A stretch of DNA of 64,000 nt from Leuctra nigra. Taxonomy: Eukaryota; Arthropoda; Insecta; Plecoptera; Leuctridae. Positions 1 through 11,819 of this stretch are shown piece by piece. A program made the position numbers and the translations under genes. The notes beneath the pieces are model-generated. The model searched no databases and was not told the DNA's origin. It worked only from the letters and a program-made list of their open reading frames with translations. The stretch covers positions 49,873,411-49,937,410 of the forward strand of contig OW203762.1 in the NCBI GenBank assembly GCA_934045905.1, written 5' to 3'. Every line of letters begins with the position of its first letter. Within the stretch, counting starts at the first letter, position 1.

Positions 1-174
1 CGGCTAGTAGCGAAACTTAGCGCCACATGCGCTTCAAGATCAACATCTTCTTTTTCTCCTACATGAATCCTTTTATTTCCACCTTTCATTTCTTCAAACA
101 TAGGTGATACTATTCACATTTAATTCGAAATAACAATATTTCTTATAGAACTGAAGAAACACAAACCTGAGACT

Positions 175-751
175 GGCGACGGTAAATGTTTACTATTACG
201 CCACCACATAAATACGCATTTATTCTTGCAAAACAGATCATTTTCAATGAAATTAGTGTATAATATACCTTTTTATGGTGGCGCTGATATATTTTAGTAA
301 GTATTTCTGTGAAATAAGTTCAATAATTATATCATTTTGACACATTCATTGACGTGATGTATGGCCATCTTGAATGCGCGGGCAGAACTGTGTGACGTCT
401 AAAGTTGTTCTCCCTTCATTACTTTAGAATTAATTGTGTTTCCTTCATTATTTGAATGAAATTATGTGAAACAATAATATAATGATGTCAATGAAAGAAG
501 GAGGAATACTCGAAATGCTGGCGTAATCACTGTCCTTATGCAAGATGGCGATGCAAATGTGTCAAAACAAAACGATCAACTTTAATTAGAAATATTGAAC
601 CTACTCGTATATCACATAAATACTTACTAAAATATATCTGCGCCACCATAAAAAGATATAATATACACTAATTTCATTAAAAATGATCTGTTTTGCAAGA
701 ATAAATGAGTATTTGTGTAGTGGTGGAATAATAAAACTTTACCCTGGCGGT
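175..751. mobile_element. Foldback/MITE-like element with ~137-bp inverted arms
   Basis: The left arm (about 175-311) and right arm (about 614-751) are reverse complements with scattered mismatches. Both contain a TTCTTGCAAAACAGATCATT block and a TATGGTGGCGC block. The interior of about 300 bp has no ORF. No target-site duplication was clear to me, so the superfamily is unassigned. A DNA-transposon-derived MITE is the simplest reading. Confidence 0.8.
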
Positions 752-1770
752 AATTCACATCTTGCATGACGTCACGCATTTTGCGGCTGCCATTTTGTAG
801 ACACACAACAGAATGGCTGTCAATCTGTGTTTTCGGGTATTTAATTAATTATAAATGGTTATCTGTGCAACTGTTGGCTGAGGAAAAAACATAATTATGT
901 AAAGGAAGAAATCACTCGTTGTTCAAACTATCATCGTTGAAACTATGGCCTAACATATGCGCCATAAATATGCCCGCCAGGCGAATCAGAGTAAACAAAA
1001 TACATTTGTTGTATTGTTGACGTAGAACAAAAGAAGTTCGTTCGAGCCTCGAATTCACTGAGGCCGTGACGGATTGAAATCCCACGTCTGAAATACGATC
1101 CTCCGCGCTTCATGCTGGATCCAGAAGGCAGTGTCGTGGAGGCGCCGGGTCAGGACATAAAGTTCGATTTATCTCGACTATGGTCTATTATAGCAAGATT
1201 TAAACTGCAATTCTGTAGAATGTGCTGATAAGCTCTCTGGCAGAATATATTGATAGTCGCCACCATTGCATGTTTTACTCCTCCGAGTATATAAAATGAA
1301 ATAGAGGGCATGAAAAGCGTGCAGAATCAATATCTATCTGAAATAAGTGTATTTTCTATAGACATTTTCTATGCATGTGTGAAAAGAAGGGAAAGTTTTT
1401 CAATATTTTCTATTGTTGAAATCCTCCTTTTAAATCCGCCCTTCCGTCCTTCCCCCAACCCTTGAACCCGAACAAAAGTATGTGAAGCAATTCGACCTCG
1501 AACTAATGTCCCATAGCACGTGAAACGTCGCATTATTCGCGTTCCTGTGCGAGTGTGACGGGCGTGGCGAGTGTGACGAGCAGATAACAATGGAAGACCT
1601 GATACATGTAGGACAGCTTATACTTACATCGTGTCAAGTCCAATCAATAATGCGGTATAAATACTGAGTAGTGGGCGTAAAGGAGTAGGTGTATTAGGAG
1701 ATAAAAAGGTTTGTATAAAACGTGACTGCATGTTGAGATTGCTAAAAGAAAATACATGAAAGTAAGTATG

Positions 1771-1788
1771 AGTAAGTAAGTAAGTAAG
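1771..1788. repeat. (AGTA)n microsatellite
   Basis: About four and a half AGTA tetranucleotides in a row, with one imperfect unit just upstream. Confidence 0.9.
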
Positions 1789-3714
1789 CTATTTTAGTTT
1801 GTAGTTCAGCAATCTTGTTGGGTAAATGTATTGATTGAGTTTTGTGACTTGTAGTACCTATGATTTATTTATTTATAATTTCGATGCGCAGGGTTCTATG
1901 GAGTTTGTGTTTTGATATTTGTTCAATGTGCTCACGTCTCATGGACTGAAAAGTGTATCTGTTGGTACGTTTTTTTTCGAACCGTCGAGGTAAATGTTAA
2001 ATGCAAATAAATAAGTGATGCCAGTAAAGGAATCGGCAAAAAATGATATTCGATTTGCGACGTTGAAAAGTTATTTCCGACGCGGGAAATGTTTATATTT
2101 CGATGTCAGGGCGCAACCAATCAAACATTCACGACGTCATCAATATTCCTCAATATAATTTTTATTATAAAGTGAAAATTTTCCATCAGTGTTGATGTCG
2201 CTACGATACGAGCTAGGGAATCGATCCGACTCTGAGAAACTGAACTGTCGGGAAAAGTACTGTGATTTGTGTTTCATAAAGAATACTTTTCTTGTGTTCA
2301 AACAGATTTTTTTGTGACCTGTATTTCCACTCGCTTGTGTTTTCATTGCAAAGGATTTCTCCATCTTTGATCTCTTTCTCTTGTTCTCGCGGAGACGTTG
2401 GCAGCAATGCGATGCTTTCACAGGGTCGCCAACAGAAACAAACCAATCACATTCCACAATTTATTTGAGAGAAATTTTTGACTGACTTCCGGTTCTATTG
2501 ATCCGTTTTTTAGGAAGTATTTCGTTTGTCTCTTCTCTAGTCTTTTGTTTTGTCTCTCTCAGAACCTTACAGTGTACACAAATATTTTAACGATTTATAT
2601 TTGCTAAAATCGATTTAATGTCAAAATATGCGCTATACATTATTAATAAAATCTCCATTACACAGATAGCTAAAAACTACCCCTGCTAATCATCTGCAAT
2701 GTATTTAACTTCCTACCCAGACTCTCTGCTCTCATGAACATCCCATTTCCCTGCTCTCTATTGCGTCACCTCATTTGTTGGGTACGTTCAGAAATTGCTC
2801 ATTTCCACCGACTTTCCGCAGGAGAGTTTATTATTCCAGTTAGCAGCCTCACTTGACTGCTGAACAATGAAGCTACAGATGACGTGTACATATTCTTGCG
2901 TCATGATTATCTCTCTTCTTGGCCAAGTTGAGTATTTTTAGCGACTCGCTTTTCTCTGGAGGTAGGTAATTTGTAAAAGGTTTCGTATATACGTTCTTTG
3001 CTAATTAAAGGCAGCTTAGCTCCGACGATTATGAACTCACAGCGACCCTTTGTGAACCTTTTTTGGTATAAAAAGAATTTCGCGTATTTTTTAATTTCTC
3101 CTCCCGGCGTGTTAAATTTCATACCTTTTTCCTAACAGACATTACAAAGAACTTGATTTCAACAATAATTAGACTCATGTCGAAAATCACTACTTTATTT
3201 AATTGGATTTAAATGTCCAATACTCGTTTGAGTTCCCAAAAGGAAATTCAATTTAAATTAAAAGTAAAAAAATTTAGTTGTTAACCATTACAACACGGTG
3301 GCCATTTAATTGGATCAGGATAGTTTCCGGCTTTCCTATTTCGCCACCGAGTTGCGGAATCTCTCGCCGTGCTTCGGCTGCGAAATCTCTCGCTTGAAGT
3401 TTCGGCGAAGTGCGGTCTGGTTGCCTACCAAGTTGTAGGTAGGACTGGAAAACCACTACTTATATCTCTTATCTTGTACAGAGACGAAACACGGCCCTCT
3501 TGCTTCTCTATCGTGGAAACACGATACACGGCCCTCTTGTTTCTACCATGGCAAGGGTCAGTCTCTACAGAGAGAAAGTTTCTGACAAGATGTAGGCAGG
3601 CGTATATTTACACAATAGCAAAAGTTTTTCATAATGTCTGGTGGCAGATTGTTCTGATTGTGCGGTATTCACAGTGACGCAGTAGCATGATCAAAAGCAG
3701 CATCAGTTGTAATT

Positions 3715-3780
3715 AACAATATGGATTGCTCTGATTTTAATTAGTTTATGTGTAAAGCGGCTGTTCAATATGCAAATTAA
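3715..3780 (+). repeat. Direct repeat, copy 1 of 2
   Basis: This segment runs from AACAATATGGAT through TTCAATATGCAAATTAA. It matches 4242-4316 in the same orientation with small indels. No coding content is apparent. Confidence 0.7.
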
Positions 3781-4241
3781 CTTGTTAAGCGATTGAAACG
3801 AGCGTCTCTGTTCGACTCGACTCTTTGGCTCGGGCCACTGTTTCAAATTATATTATTTTGCGTGTTTTTTTCCGGTTGTTGGTGCGGTACAGGTCACACC
3901 GTTTCTCTGATCGCGCTGAAATTTTGCATACATGTAAAGATCACCTGACTGGTTTGTAGTATAACTTTTTGAAAAAAAAAATACTTGACTGAAAAGTTAA
4001 AATGAACCGTTTGACAAATCAAGTTGAAATTTTTCAAGATTATAAGTTCAAGAATATAACAATTGAAATTTTTATAATGTTCAGCCAAATAGGTGAAATA
4101 TTTGTCAAATCGAGAAAGTATTGTGCACCTTGATTAAAATGTTTTCAAGGTCTGTATATCAGCAACTCTCACATGCAATTTGCATGCAACGTACAAATGC
4201 TCACATATCAACACGTTACACAGAGAATTTTCCCTACTAAT

Positions 4242-4316
4242 AAACAATATGGATATTGCTCTGGTTCTAATTAGCTTAGGCTATTTGTGAACCAACCGTT
4301 CAATATGCAAATTAAT
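4242..4316 (+). repeat. Direct repeat, copy 2 of 2
   Basis: Partner of 3715-3780. The two copies share CAATATGGAT, TTGCTCTG, TAATTAG and TTCAATATGCAAATTAA in the same order, about 530 bp apart. They could be ends of an old element or a local duplication. Confidence 0.7.
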
Positions 4317-7300
4317 ATACGGTTTAATTAAATTATGAATTCCGGTGCTAAAATATCAAAAGTACCTACTCTTTTGTGCTGTACTGTTGACAATTGATAA
4401 TATCTATAGTCAATCACATTACGGCCAACAACCCCGAAAAAAGCTTTGCTGAAAGAAAACAGTGAAGTTATAAAATTGGTGGGTCAAGGGGGGGAGGGGG
4501 GTCTAGAAGGACAGTGTCGTGTTCGTATTTGAAGAATCGTCATTGCATTTCCGTTCTTCTGATACTAAAAGACTGCCGTAAATATTTATCGCAAGATGGT
4601 TTACTTCAGGCGGATTGTCTTTGAAAGCAGCGCCCTCTGGATGAACAATCCGCAATGAAATGTGCTATCGTGGAGGCCGAGGTCGGTCAATTTCCACCTC
4701 ACGAATTATGGCAATGAATAATGAATGCCGCCGATAAAGAAGATGAACTTCCCTGCCGGCCGTGCGGTGTGGCCGGGAATCACGTGACTCCGACGTCATC
4801 AATCTTCCCAGGAGCGTCTGAAGGGATTTCCCTCAACTCAGACACGGGGATGGAACTAATTTCTTGCGCTGCTAACGAATTCTACCTCGTTTATTTTATT
4901 ACGTATTTCTGTGTTGTAACTTTTGAAGGTTTAATGATATCACGCAAACTTTTCATTAAAACTTGACCAAAGTATTTAAATCTTGCAACCTTTTCCAGGC
5001 CATAAAACAAACGTTTTTTCTTAGCCTTTCTGTCAGCACTATTAGCATATACTCGCTCCATAAACTCAAAACGTTGGTCACACTGGCAACCCTGCCAAAT
5101 AACTTAGAGAAGAAATGTTATATACTAAGCTCATTGACAAAGGGCATTATAAAATACTGTTTGAAAGTTAGATATAGTCTTTGATGGATGATTACAAAGT
5201 TTCGAGTGTTGTTTGAGCTCCAGTGCGCCTTTTATAGATTCCAAAAGTGATGATAAATTGCGTTCCACCATGATTCAGCTACATATATTGTTATCAAAGC
5301 AATGCTTTATTTAAACAAAATAAATTCATTCCAACAATTCGCATGCGATAGAATTTTAAAAGAGTTTTCCCAAGAGAAGTGTCGGAAGAGTGGCAAGAAC
5401 AAAGTTGGTTGGGAGGCGGATAGCATGGCAAATGTAGCGACAAGGGACCCGAGAAGAACATGTAGGCGTTTCCCGACCATGGCAACATCGAAGCGGGGAA
5501 AATCGAAAGATTTGCAGTCTTTGTTTGATTGCCAGAGGAAGCTGGTGTCCCGCATATTCAGATATCGAACTGAGTGAGCTGAGGTGCAAATGAAACTTCA
5601 TCTTTTCACCCCCCGCAGAGTTTCAAGTATCTCGTTTCGAGGGAGAAAAATAAGATGAAAAGTCGAATTGGCTAACTCTGCTCAAGTTTAGCCACTTCTT
5701 CGGCAACTTTGAGATCTCGGCTTTGAAAGTTGCATGACACTTGTTCTGTGCATCCTGGGAGAGTTGAGGAGTCTGCCGCGTGTGGCGGGACTGTCGACCG
5801 GCAGGATGAGCTCGCCGAAGATAATAGAGAATAAAGAGAGAACGAAGAAAAGAAAATAGAAAAGTTTTTGTTTTACGAGATGAAAGAGAGTGAGTGGTAA
5901 AGAAAGTTAAAGACAAATAATACAAGGAATACGAATGACCGAGCGAGAAAGAGTAAAGTGATCCAACTGAGTGGAAGGTGAGGCAAAGGAAGACCACAGA
6001 AACTTCGGAAGAACTGAAACTCAACTCTCCTGAGATAGATATACCATATGACCTATGATTTCAATTTTTGTAAGAGAAATAAAAGTGGGAAACCACTAAA
6101 CTAACTCAGTATCTCAAGCGCCGTTTATTTGTGTGCTTTAAAAGATTCATTTAGTATCCGAAATGTTTTAATAAATGATCAGTTTTCCATCCGATTTTTT
6201 CGACGAACTTACGTATCGCTTTCTTCGACTTGAATTCAGTGATTTGTGTGAGTTTCACTCTGCTTGAGTGATGGATCGTTGCAATGATATGCGCTGTCGA
6301 GCCCTAAGGGTCCGCTGCTAATGATTGCGCGCGGTCGATGTGGGTGATACAAGCCACCTAATTGCCAGTGAGAAATTGATACGTCAGGGTACAGAGGACA
6401 CGTGACAATAAATCTCCGCGTCGCCGCACTGATGAGGAAACATGGCCAACCATTTGTCAACCGTCGAGTAATATTTTTGCAAATTGATGGCATTGTGCTG
6501 TTTTTTTTCCTCGCACCGTAAAAAAAGCAAACAGGAATGTGTGAAAAATTATCAGCTTTCGTCGCTTGGCAACGAATGAGTTGTCATATCCACATGGCTG
6601 TGAAACATCGCCGGGTGATATTGTCAGATTCAGTGAGCAAGAGCCGGAGAGTGGCGGAGAGAACATGCTCTCGATAACCGATCGGGCAAACTTCGACATC
6701 GCAACTTGCCGCTCGCCACATGTGAGCGAAGCGGAACAAACCGATCCATTTACAACTGTCGATTACACACATGTAGAGCGATGCAAATTGAAAGAAAATA
6801 GCCTAAATCCATCATCATGCAACTTGGGAAATACGACGTTATTGACTTCAAAACATGTTTTAAAAATAGTTTATTACTTGTGATAATCAATCTCTCGAGC
6901 AATGTTCTAAATCATCTTAATGTGTTATAAAATCAATATAAATATAGCTTCCATATGCAAATAGCGCACATTCTGATGCCTAAACGACCATCTCACAAGA
7001 CCACACTTTCAATGTTCCAAACTTGCGATAGTTTCTGAAAAACCCTTGGGAGTTTCTGGAATGAAAACGTATCTGTTGAAACAGGGCAATCGTGTGAGTG
7101 ACGCAATTTTCTAACACATTAATACACTGTCATACATAGATTATTCTGCGTATTATATTATCTTTATAATGTGTAGATCGAAATGTTCCCGTCAATTCAC
7201 CATACCATTTGATTGCAGAGAACACTATGTATTCTGTATGCAAGCCGAGAGTTAGGCAACTGCTAACTCTATGATGCAAGTACATCGCATCTAGTAGAGT

Positions 7301-8091
7301 CTTACAAGATCCAAGAGCATGTAGAATGAGAAGGTCGAAGCACGGGCTCAACTACTACTAATTTATGTTATTAGTGTAGTTCACTCCTGCATTGCTACAC
7401 TGAACAGGTAGTTTTGAGACTATAAGCCGTCATTGCTTCCAGTGAGTATCAATAAAACTTGATGTTATGTGTTCCCGGCATGCATTGCAGTGAGCTCGAA
7501 CAGCCTTGCCTCTGGTGTTTGAACCTCCGGCTGTCGAATAGCTCCCTAGGTCGAAATCGATTGCGAAATGTTCGCCGAAGAAATTACTGAGACCGCAATC
7601 ATGGTACCTACTCGTAATTCAATAAATATGAATGTTTATCGTCAACGTAATCACTTTGTTTTACCTTCTGCAGCCTGAAAGAAATGGCCTCAAGAAGGTA
7701 TGAGAATCCATAAGACACTTTCTATAAAACATGGAAACGTTTATAATAACGAAAGTAATTTTGTACGAGTAATACGTAACTCGTTTTAATACATTTCGAA
7801 AATGATATGCTGTGTCAGAATTCATGTGTAACTTTGTTTCTTATTAAGCGTTAAGTCTTAGTTATAATAGTCGAGCTGTAACAACTCTGTTCATAGTTCA
7901 AATGCGGTTGACAGTTCTCATTACCAAGCCACAATCACAAAAGATTCGCCATTCCTTCGACAAAACAACAGCTGATATTAAAACATCTTCTCTCACCTCT
8001 CCATGGCGTCTCTAAGATCAGGCTGTCATCTTGCTGTCATCTCAAGTAGCATCAATCCCACCGCAGCGCTCGAGAAGCCGCGTGACATCCC

Positions 8092-8490
8092 ACAGCTGCC
8101 ACCGCGTAGTGAGACGACATCCCACCGCTGCCATCAGTTGTAAGACGACATCCCACCGCTGCCACCGCGTTGTGAGACGACATCCCACCGCTGCCACCGC
8201 GTTGTGAGACGACATCCCATCGCGGCCACCAGTTGTGAGACGACATCCCACCGCTGCCACCAGTTGTGAGACGACATCCCACCGCTGCCACCAGTTGTGA
8301 GACGACATCCCAGCTGCCACCGCGTTGTGAGACGATATCCCACCGCTGCCACCAGTTGTGAGACGACATCCCATCGCGGCCACCAGTTGTGAGACGACAT
8401 CCCACCGCTGCCACCGCGTTGTGAGACGACATCCCACCGCTGCCACCAGTTGTGAGACGACATCCCACCGCTGCCACCAGTTGTGAGACG
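8092..8490. repeat. 31/32-bp minisatellite, about 13 units
   Basis: About 13 tandem units share GAGACGACATCCCACCGCTG. Two unit types are intermixed: one with CCACCAGTTGTG (31 bp) and one with CCACCGCGTTGTG (32 bp). One unit is shortened and two carry CATCGCGG instead of CACCGCTG. The repeat keeps long frames open on the minus strand, but a period that is not a multiple of three and the lack of any start or splice context argue against a protein. Confidence 0.93.
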
Positions 8491-8675
8491 CGCGTAATCA
8501 CGGCCATGCCTCGGGCCAACGCGAACCTGCATTCATATCCCGTGACCTGGGATGCACGCGCTACGGTCGTCTTCATTAGCTAATGGGGATCGAACTCGCG
8601 ACTCCCTGGCTCGGGCTTCTACAGTAATTACATGCAGGCTGGGGGAATAAAACCTCTCCACTGATGGAGGAAGAT

Positions 8676-9123
8676 TCATTCAGTCCTCCGAGAGGGATTA
8701 GAGGACCAATCATTGAAATATAGAGTTCATTGAATAATTGGAAATGAAATGGACGGGGATATTTTTAAAACTTTTTTAAAATTAAAACTCATGACAAGGC
8801 AAACATTAAAGCAATGAGCGTCGTATTTGTATACCGAGTCTGGGGATTGATTTCGGAATCATTATTAGAATTGCTCTTGGCTCTCATGTCACGGTGGAAA
8901 TAGATTAGAGGAGACAACGTAATGTACACGTAATAAAAAGTCCATGAAATATGTAAAAACAAGTGCGTCATAGCAATATTACGGTGTTACTTGAATTTAT
9001 TATTCATATGCGATGAAAGGTACAAATTGTAAGACGTCTAATAGAAAGTAAATATCTCTATAAGTAATACACGTATAAACATTATCTCATGGCACAGGTT
9101 TTAGTCAGTATTCATTAGCACCT
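8676..9123 (-). other. 3' flank/UTR of gene A, duplicated with that of gene B
   Basis: This sequence aligns over most of its length with 14629-15120, the 3' flank of gene B. Shared blocks include CCAATCATTGAAAT, TTGAATAATTGGAAA, GTGCGTCATAG and CTAATAGAAAGTAAA. A minus-strand AATAAA signal lies at 8996-9001. The shared block shows that the duplication unit included 3' flanking DNA. Confidence 0.75.
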
Positions 9124-9386
9124 TCATTCAAATGAGTCAGGATCTTGTGGCCTATTCGTGTACACATGATAGGTGACCTTGCCGTTGTCGTTGTTGCCTG
9201 TAACGACGCGTCCGACGACGTGGCCGGCGCCGTCGTCGCTTGCGAAGCTGGAGACGCCCACGGAGTGGTAGCTTCCTCCCGGAAGGACGTCCTGATCGGG
9301 ATACTGATCCTGCAGGTATCCGGGATCTTGAACAGCCTCGCCATCTGGGAACAGTTGAGCTGTGCCAAGGAAAGAGATCTGTTTTT
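9124..9386 (-). CDS. Gene A exon 2: small secreted cuticle-like protein, mature part
   Basis: This exon encodes the mature part of a 106-residue secreted protein. With exon 1 (14411-14468) it gives a 19-residue signal peptide followed by 87 residues beginning EKQISFLGTAQLFPDG. It aligns with gene B over LKQF...AQ.F, PGY.Q.QY and a C-terminal motif (Y.SVG....D..G.V..R..TG.NDNGK, then aromatic and P.DS). The acceptor ATCGAG/AA at 9387 was chosen because it is the only nearby AG that leaves the two bases needed by exon 1's phase 1 in this frame; a TAA at 9433-9435 closes the frame upstream. The acceptor is weak, so a missed small exon is possible. I do not recognise the family. Structural extracellular or cuticle protein is an inference from the signal peptide, low complexity and tandem arrangement. 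The stop is at 9124-9126. Confidence 0.75.
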
Positions 9387-9598
9387 CTCGATAGTCGACA
9401 GAAGTTTTCGGAAATCTGGTCTTAAGCTTGTTTTACAATAGCAATGAGGTTTTTGGCAAGAGCAAGCTAATACTGGGTTTGTTCTCTATGGGATGTTGGA
9501 GACTGTATTGGAAATCGATTTGTGCAGCCAGACCTTAGTGTGAAACTAAATGTAATTATGAAATGTACAGTTTAATTATAATGAAGTAATTGATGTGA

Positions 9599-9664
9599 TG
9601 TGCAAAGTCCAATGGTGATATCCGGGTTCGAACCCCGATACGTCAGAAGTTTTCACTTTGCACA
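9599..9664. repeat. Hairpin enclosing a tRNA T-arm-like sequence
   Basis: TGTGCAAAGT at 9599-9608 is perfectly complementary to ACTTTGCACA at 9655-9664. The loop contains CCGGGTTCGAACCCCG, which matches a Pol III B box. No A box or clover-leaf is visible upstream, so this is not called a tRNA gene. Confidence 0.6.
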
Positions 9665-10000
9665 TAATCATAACTTCTCTCCTGATCGTTATCCTTATCT
9701 TCATACTATTTTCTTCCAATTTTTTATACATATTTTGACCGCCAAACGTTTAAGAATCGCACTCCGAGAATTACGTTTTAAAGATTGTAATAATCTGTAG
9801 ACAATCCGATTAACAACTGTAAAGTGCTGTCCACAGCTCCGTCTTGTCGTTCGCTTCTTTCCGCAGTGGAAACTGTGCAGACAAGACAGAGCACGAGGGC
9901 AGCAAACTTTGCAATTGAGCGAACTGAACACTGGGTGAACAACTGAGCAAAATAGCTCAAATCTTGCTCCGTTTTCCCATATATCTCTGGGTAGAGGAGA

Positions 10001-10401
10001 CCCATAAAAAAACACTCCGTGTAAAAATACCAGCCAAGTCTCTTCAACTTAAAAAAATAATTAAATCTAAAAATTCTGCACTGAAAAGTAGTGATATCAA
10101 AAAATTTGCCAAGTCAAAACTTTATTTGAAAATCACAAAATACTTGGCGCATCGTGTATATAAATAGTTGAGAAGTATATGCCAGATATGAAATATACAT
10201 GAAATATACATCTATACATATAATATACCTATCATACCCTAAAAAACGATGCGCCAAGTATTTTTTGATTTTCAAATAAAGTTTTGACTTGGCAAATTTT
10301 TTGATATCACTACTTTTCAGTGCAGAATGTTTAGATATAATTATTTTTTTTCAGTTGAAGAGACTTGGCTGGTATTTTTACACGGAGTGTTTTTTTATGG
10401 G
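10001..10401. repeat. Long palindrome (foldback head) of composite repeat copy 1
   Basis: The left arm (10001-10154) and right arm (10247-10401) are near-perfect reverse complements. Each arm reads inward as CACTCCGTGTAAAAATACCA, GCCAAGT, a GCACTGAAAAG..GTGATATC block, GCCAAGT again, an inner segment of about 27 bp, then ACTTGGCGCATCG. Confidence 0.9.
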
Positions 10402-10564
10402 GATATCACTACTTTTTTAAGTTTATTCTTACAACTTATGTGTGACACATATTAAATGAACAATTACTAAATCCTTAAAAAAAATCACCCTTTACAATTT
10501 GGTTATTCTCATGAAGAATAGCAAAGGTTTCATCCCAATCGGTCAACCCAGTTCCGAGATATGG

Positions 10565-11400
10565 CAACACTTCGGTTTTCAAAATGGCTGCTGAACTTTC
10601 TGCACTGCCACATAGAATTTATAACTATAAATGATGTGTATAATTTTAAGCTTTCTGAATATGTATTTATTGTATAGGAGGGGATTATAATAATTTATAA
10701 ATTTGAATGACGTCATTTCCGGTCTCATAAATAGGAAAATTCTAGTTTGACTGTTCCTATTCCATAGAGATGGCATTCCGAATCGTTTGGCGCTAGTTTC
10801 ATACCGATCTGTCAACCAGTTTTCGAGATATTACGTTTCTTCCGGTTTCAAAATAGCTACTGAAATCACTGACCTCTTGAATTATAATTTAAACATGATT
10901 ACATTTATTATTAGCTGTCTCAAATAGTATATTTATTGCATCAAAATGTAAATTTGTGAGATTTTTTAAATGTGTGACGTCATTTCCGGTTTCGGTATGG
11001 GAAACTGCAAATATTATTGATAATAATACATAAAGTTGACCGTCTTAATTGTTTGGCGCTGGTTTCGTTCAAATCTATTTAGACGTTATTAAGATATGAT
11101 GTCACTTCCGGTTGCAAAATGGCGGCTTCCTGTTGGTTTTATAACAAGTCAAATGAGATATCAAAAGTACATACGTTACATAAATATCAAAATAATTGGA
11201 TCAAATTTGTTGCCGAAATGCCAATCGATGAATTTCAAATTTCATGACGTCATTTCCGGTTTCGTTAACTAAAATTTTAGTCTGTTGCTATTGATAATCC
11301 ATATAGATGACCGTCCAAATCGTTTGGCGCTATTTTCGTTCCAATCGGTCCAGCCGTTGTTGAGATATTATGATGTCACTTCCGGTTTCAAAATGGCGGC
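10565..11400 (+). repeat. Seven tandem modules with CRE/ETS/YY1-like boxes
   Basis: Boxes lie near 10565, 10708, 10831, 10975, 11098, 11245 and 11371, with spacing alternating about 123 and 145 bp. The boxes resemble TGACGTCAYTTCCGGTTTC. Alternate boxes continue into CAAAATGGCGGC and are preceded by GTTTGGCGCTRGTTTCGTTC and a CCAATCGGTC.A.CCGTT segment. TGACGTCA is the CRE, CTTCCGG the ETS core, and AAATGGCGGC resembles YY1. Confidence 0.85.
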
Positions 11401-11801
11401 ACAAAAAAAGTCAAGGGGGGGAGGGCAAATCAGACGCCAAAAGTGCACACGTGGTAAAAATGTGAGTTCAATCGGTTCAGCCGTTTGGGCTGTGGCCTGT
11501 TTACCGGATTTGAGCTCCAGCCTACTACTACTACTGAGATTATTACTGATTATGAAAACCGCCCTAAAACACGATTTTCACGGCCCTCTAGCTCGCAAAG
11601 GGCGTAACCTATTATTCCCAAATTTGGTATATGTGGTGGGGTGGGCCATAGCTCGAAATTAAGATATTTCGCATTAATGTGAGATTTCCCAATTTTAAGA
11701 TCCAATAGGCCGAAAATGCCACTTTGATGCTTACAGTAAAAGTAGGTTTGCTCCAGCCTTTTTAAATGAGAGTGTGCGCGCGCCGTACGACTTGGCTGGC
11801 G

Positions 11802-11819
11802 TGGAGCGACCGCTCCACT
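11802..11819. repeat. 3' terminal hairpin of composite repeat copy 1
   Basis: GTGGAGCGACCGCTCCAC folds into an 8-bp perfect stem with a two-base loop, followed by CTAG. It is preceded by TACGACTTGGCTGG, whose ACTTGGCTGG also occurs in the right arm of the palindrome. Confidence 0.85.

Larger units (their letters stand above)
752..8091. other. Non-coding stretch, no gene recognised
   Basis: No ORF here has splice context, a domain or a coding-like composition that I can defend; the open frames are short and overlap on both strands. It holds an (AGTA)n microsatellite at 1771-1788, a pair of direct repeats at 3715-3780 and 4242-4316, and one occurrence of the GTGGAGGCGCCGGGT word at 1136-1150. 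Confidence 0.6.

Noticed and set aside
6429..6445. CTGATGAG..GAAAC, possible hammerhead ribozyme core
   Set aside because: There is no stem II between the two core blocks and no flanking stems I or III.
6566..6883. 105-residue plus-strand ORF
   Set aside because: No domain, no splice context, no sign of a promoter, and a competing ORF on the other strand.
8042..8576. Three long overlapping minus-strand ORFs with repeated WDVVSQ-like peptides
   Set aside because: They are the 31/32-bp minisatellite read in all three frames; the period is not a multiple of three and there is no start, splice or domain context.
9145..9441. 98-residue plus-strand ORF opposite gene A
   Set aside because: Antisense shadow of gene A exon 2; no promoter or homologue.
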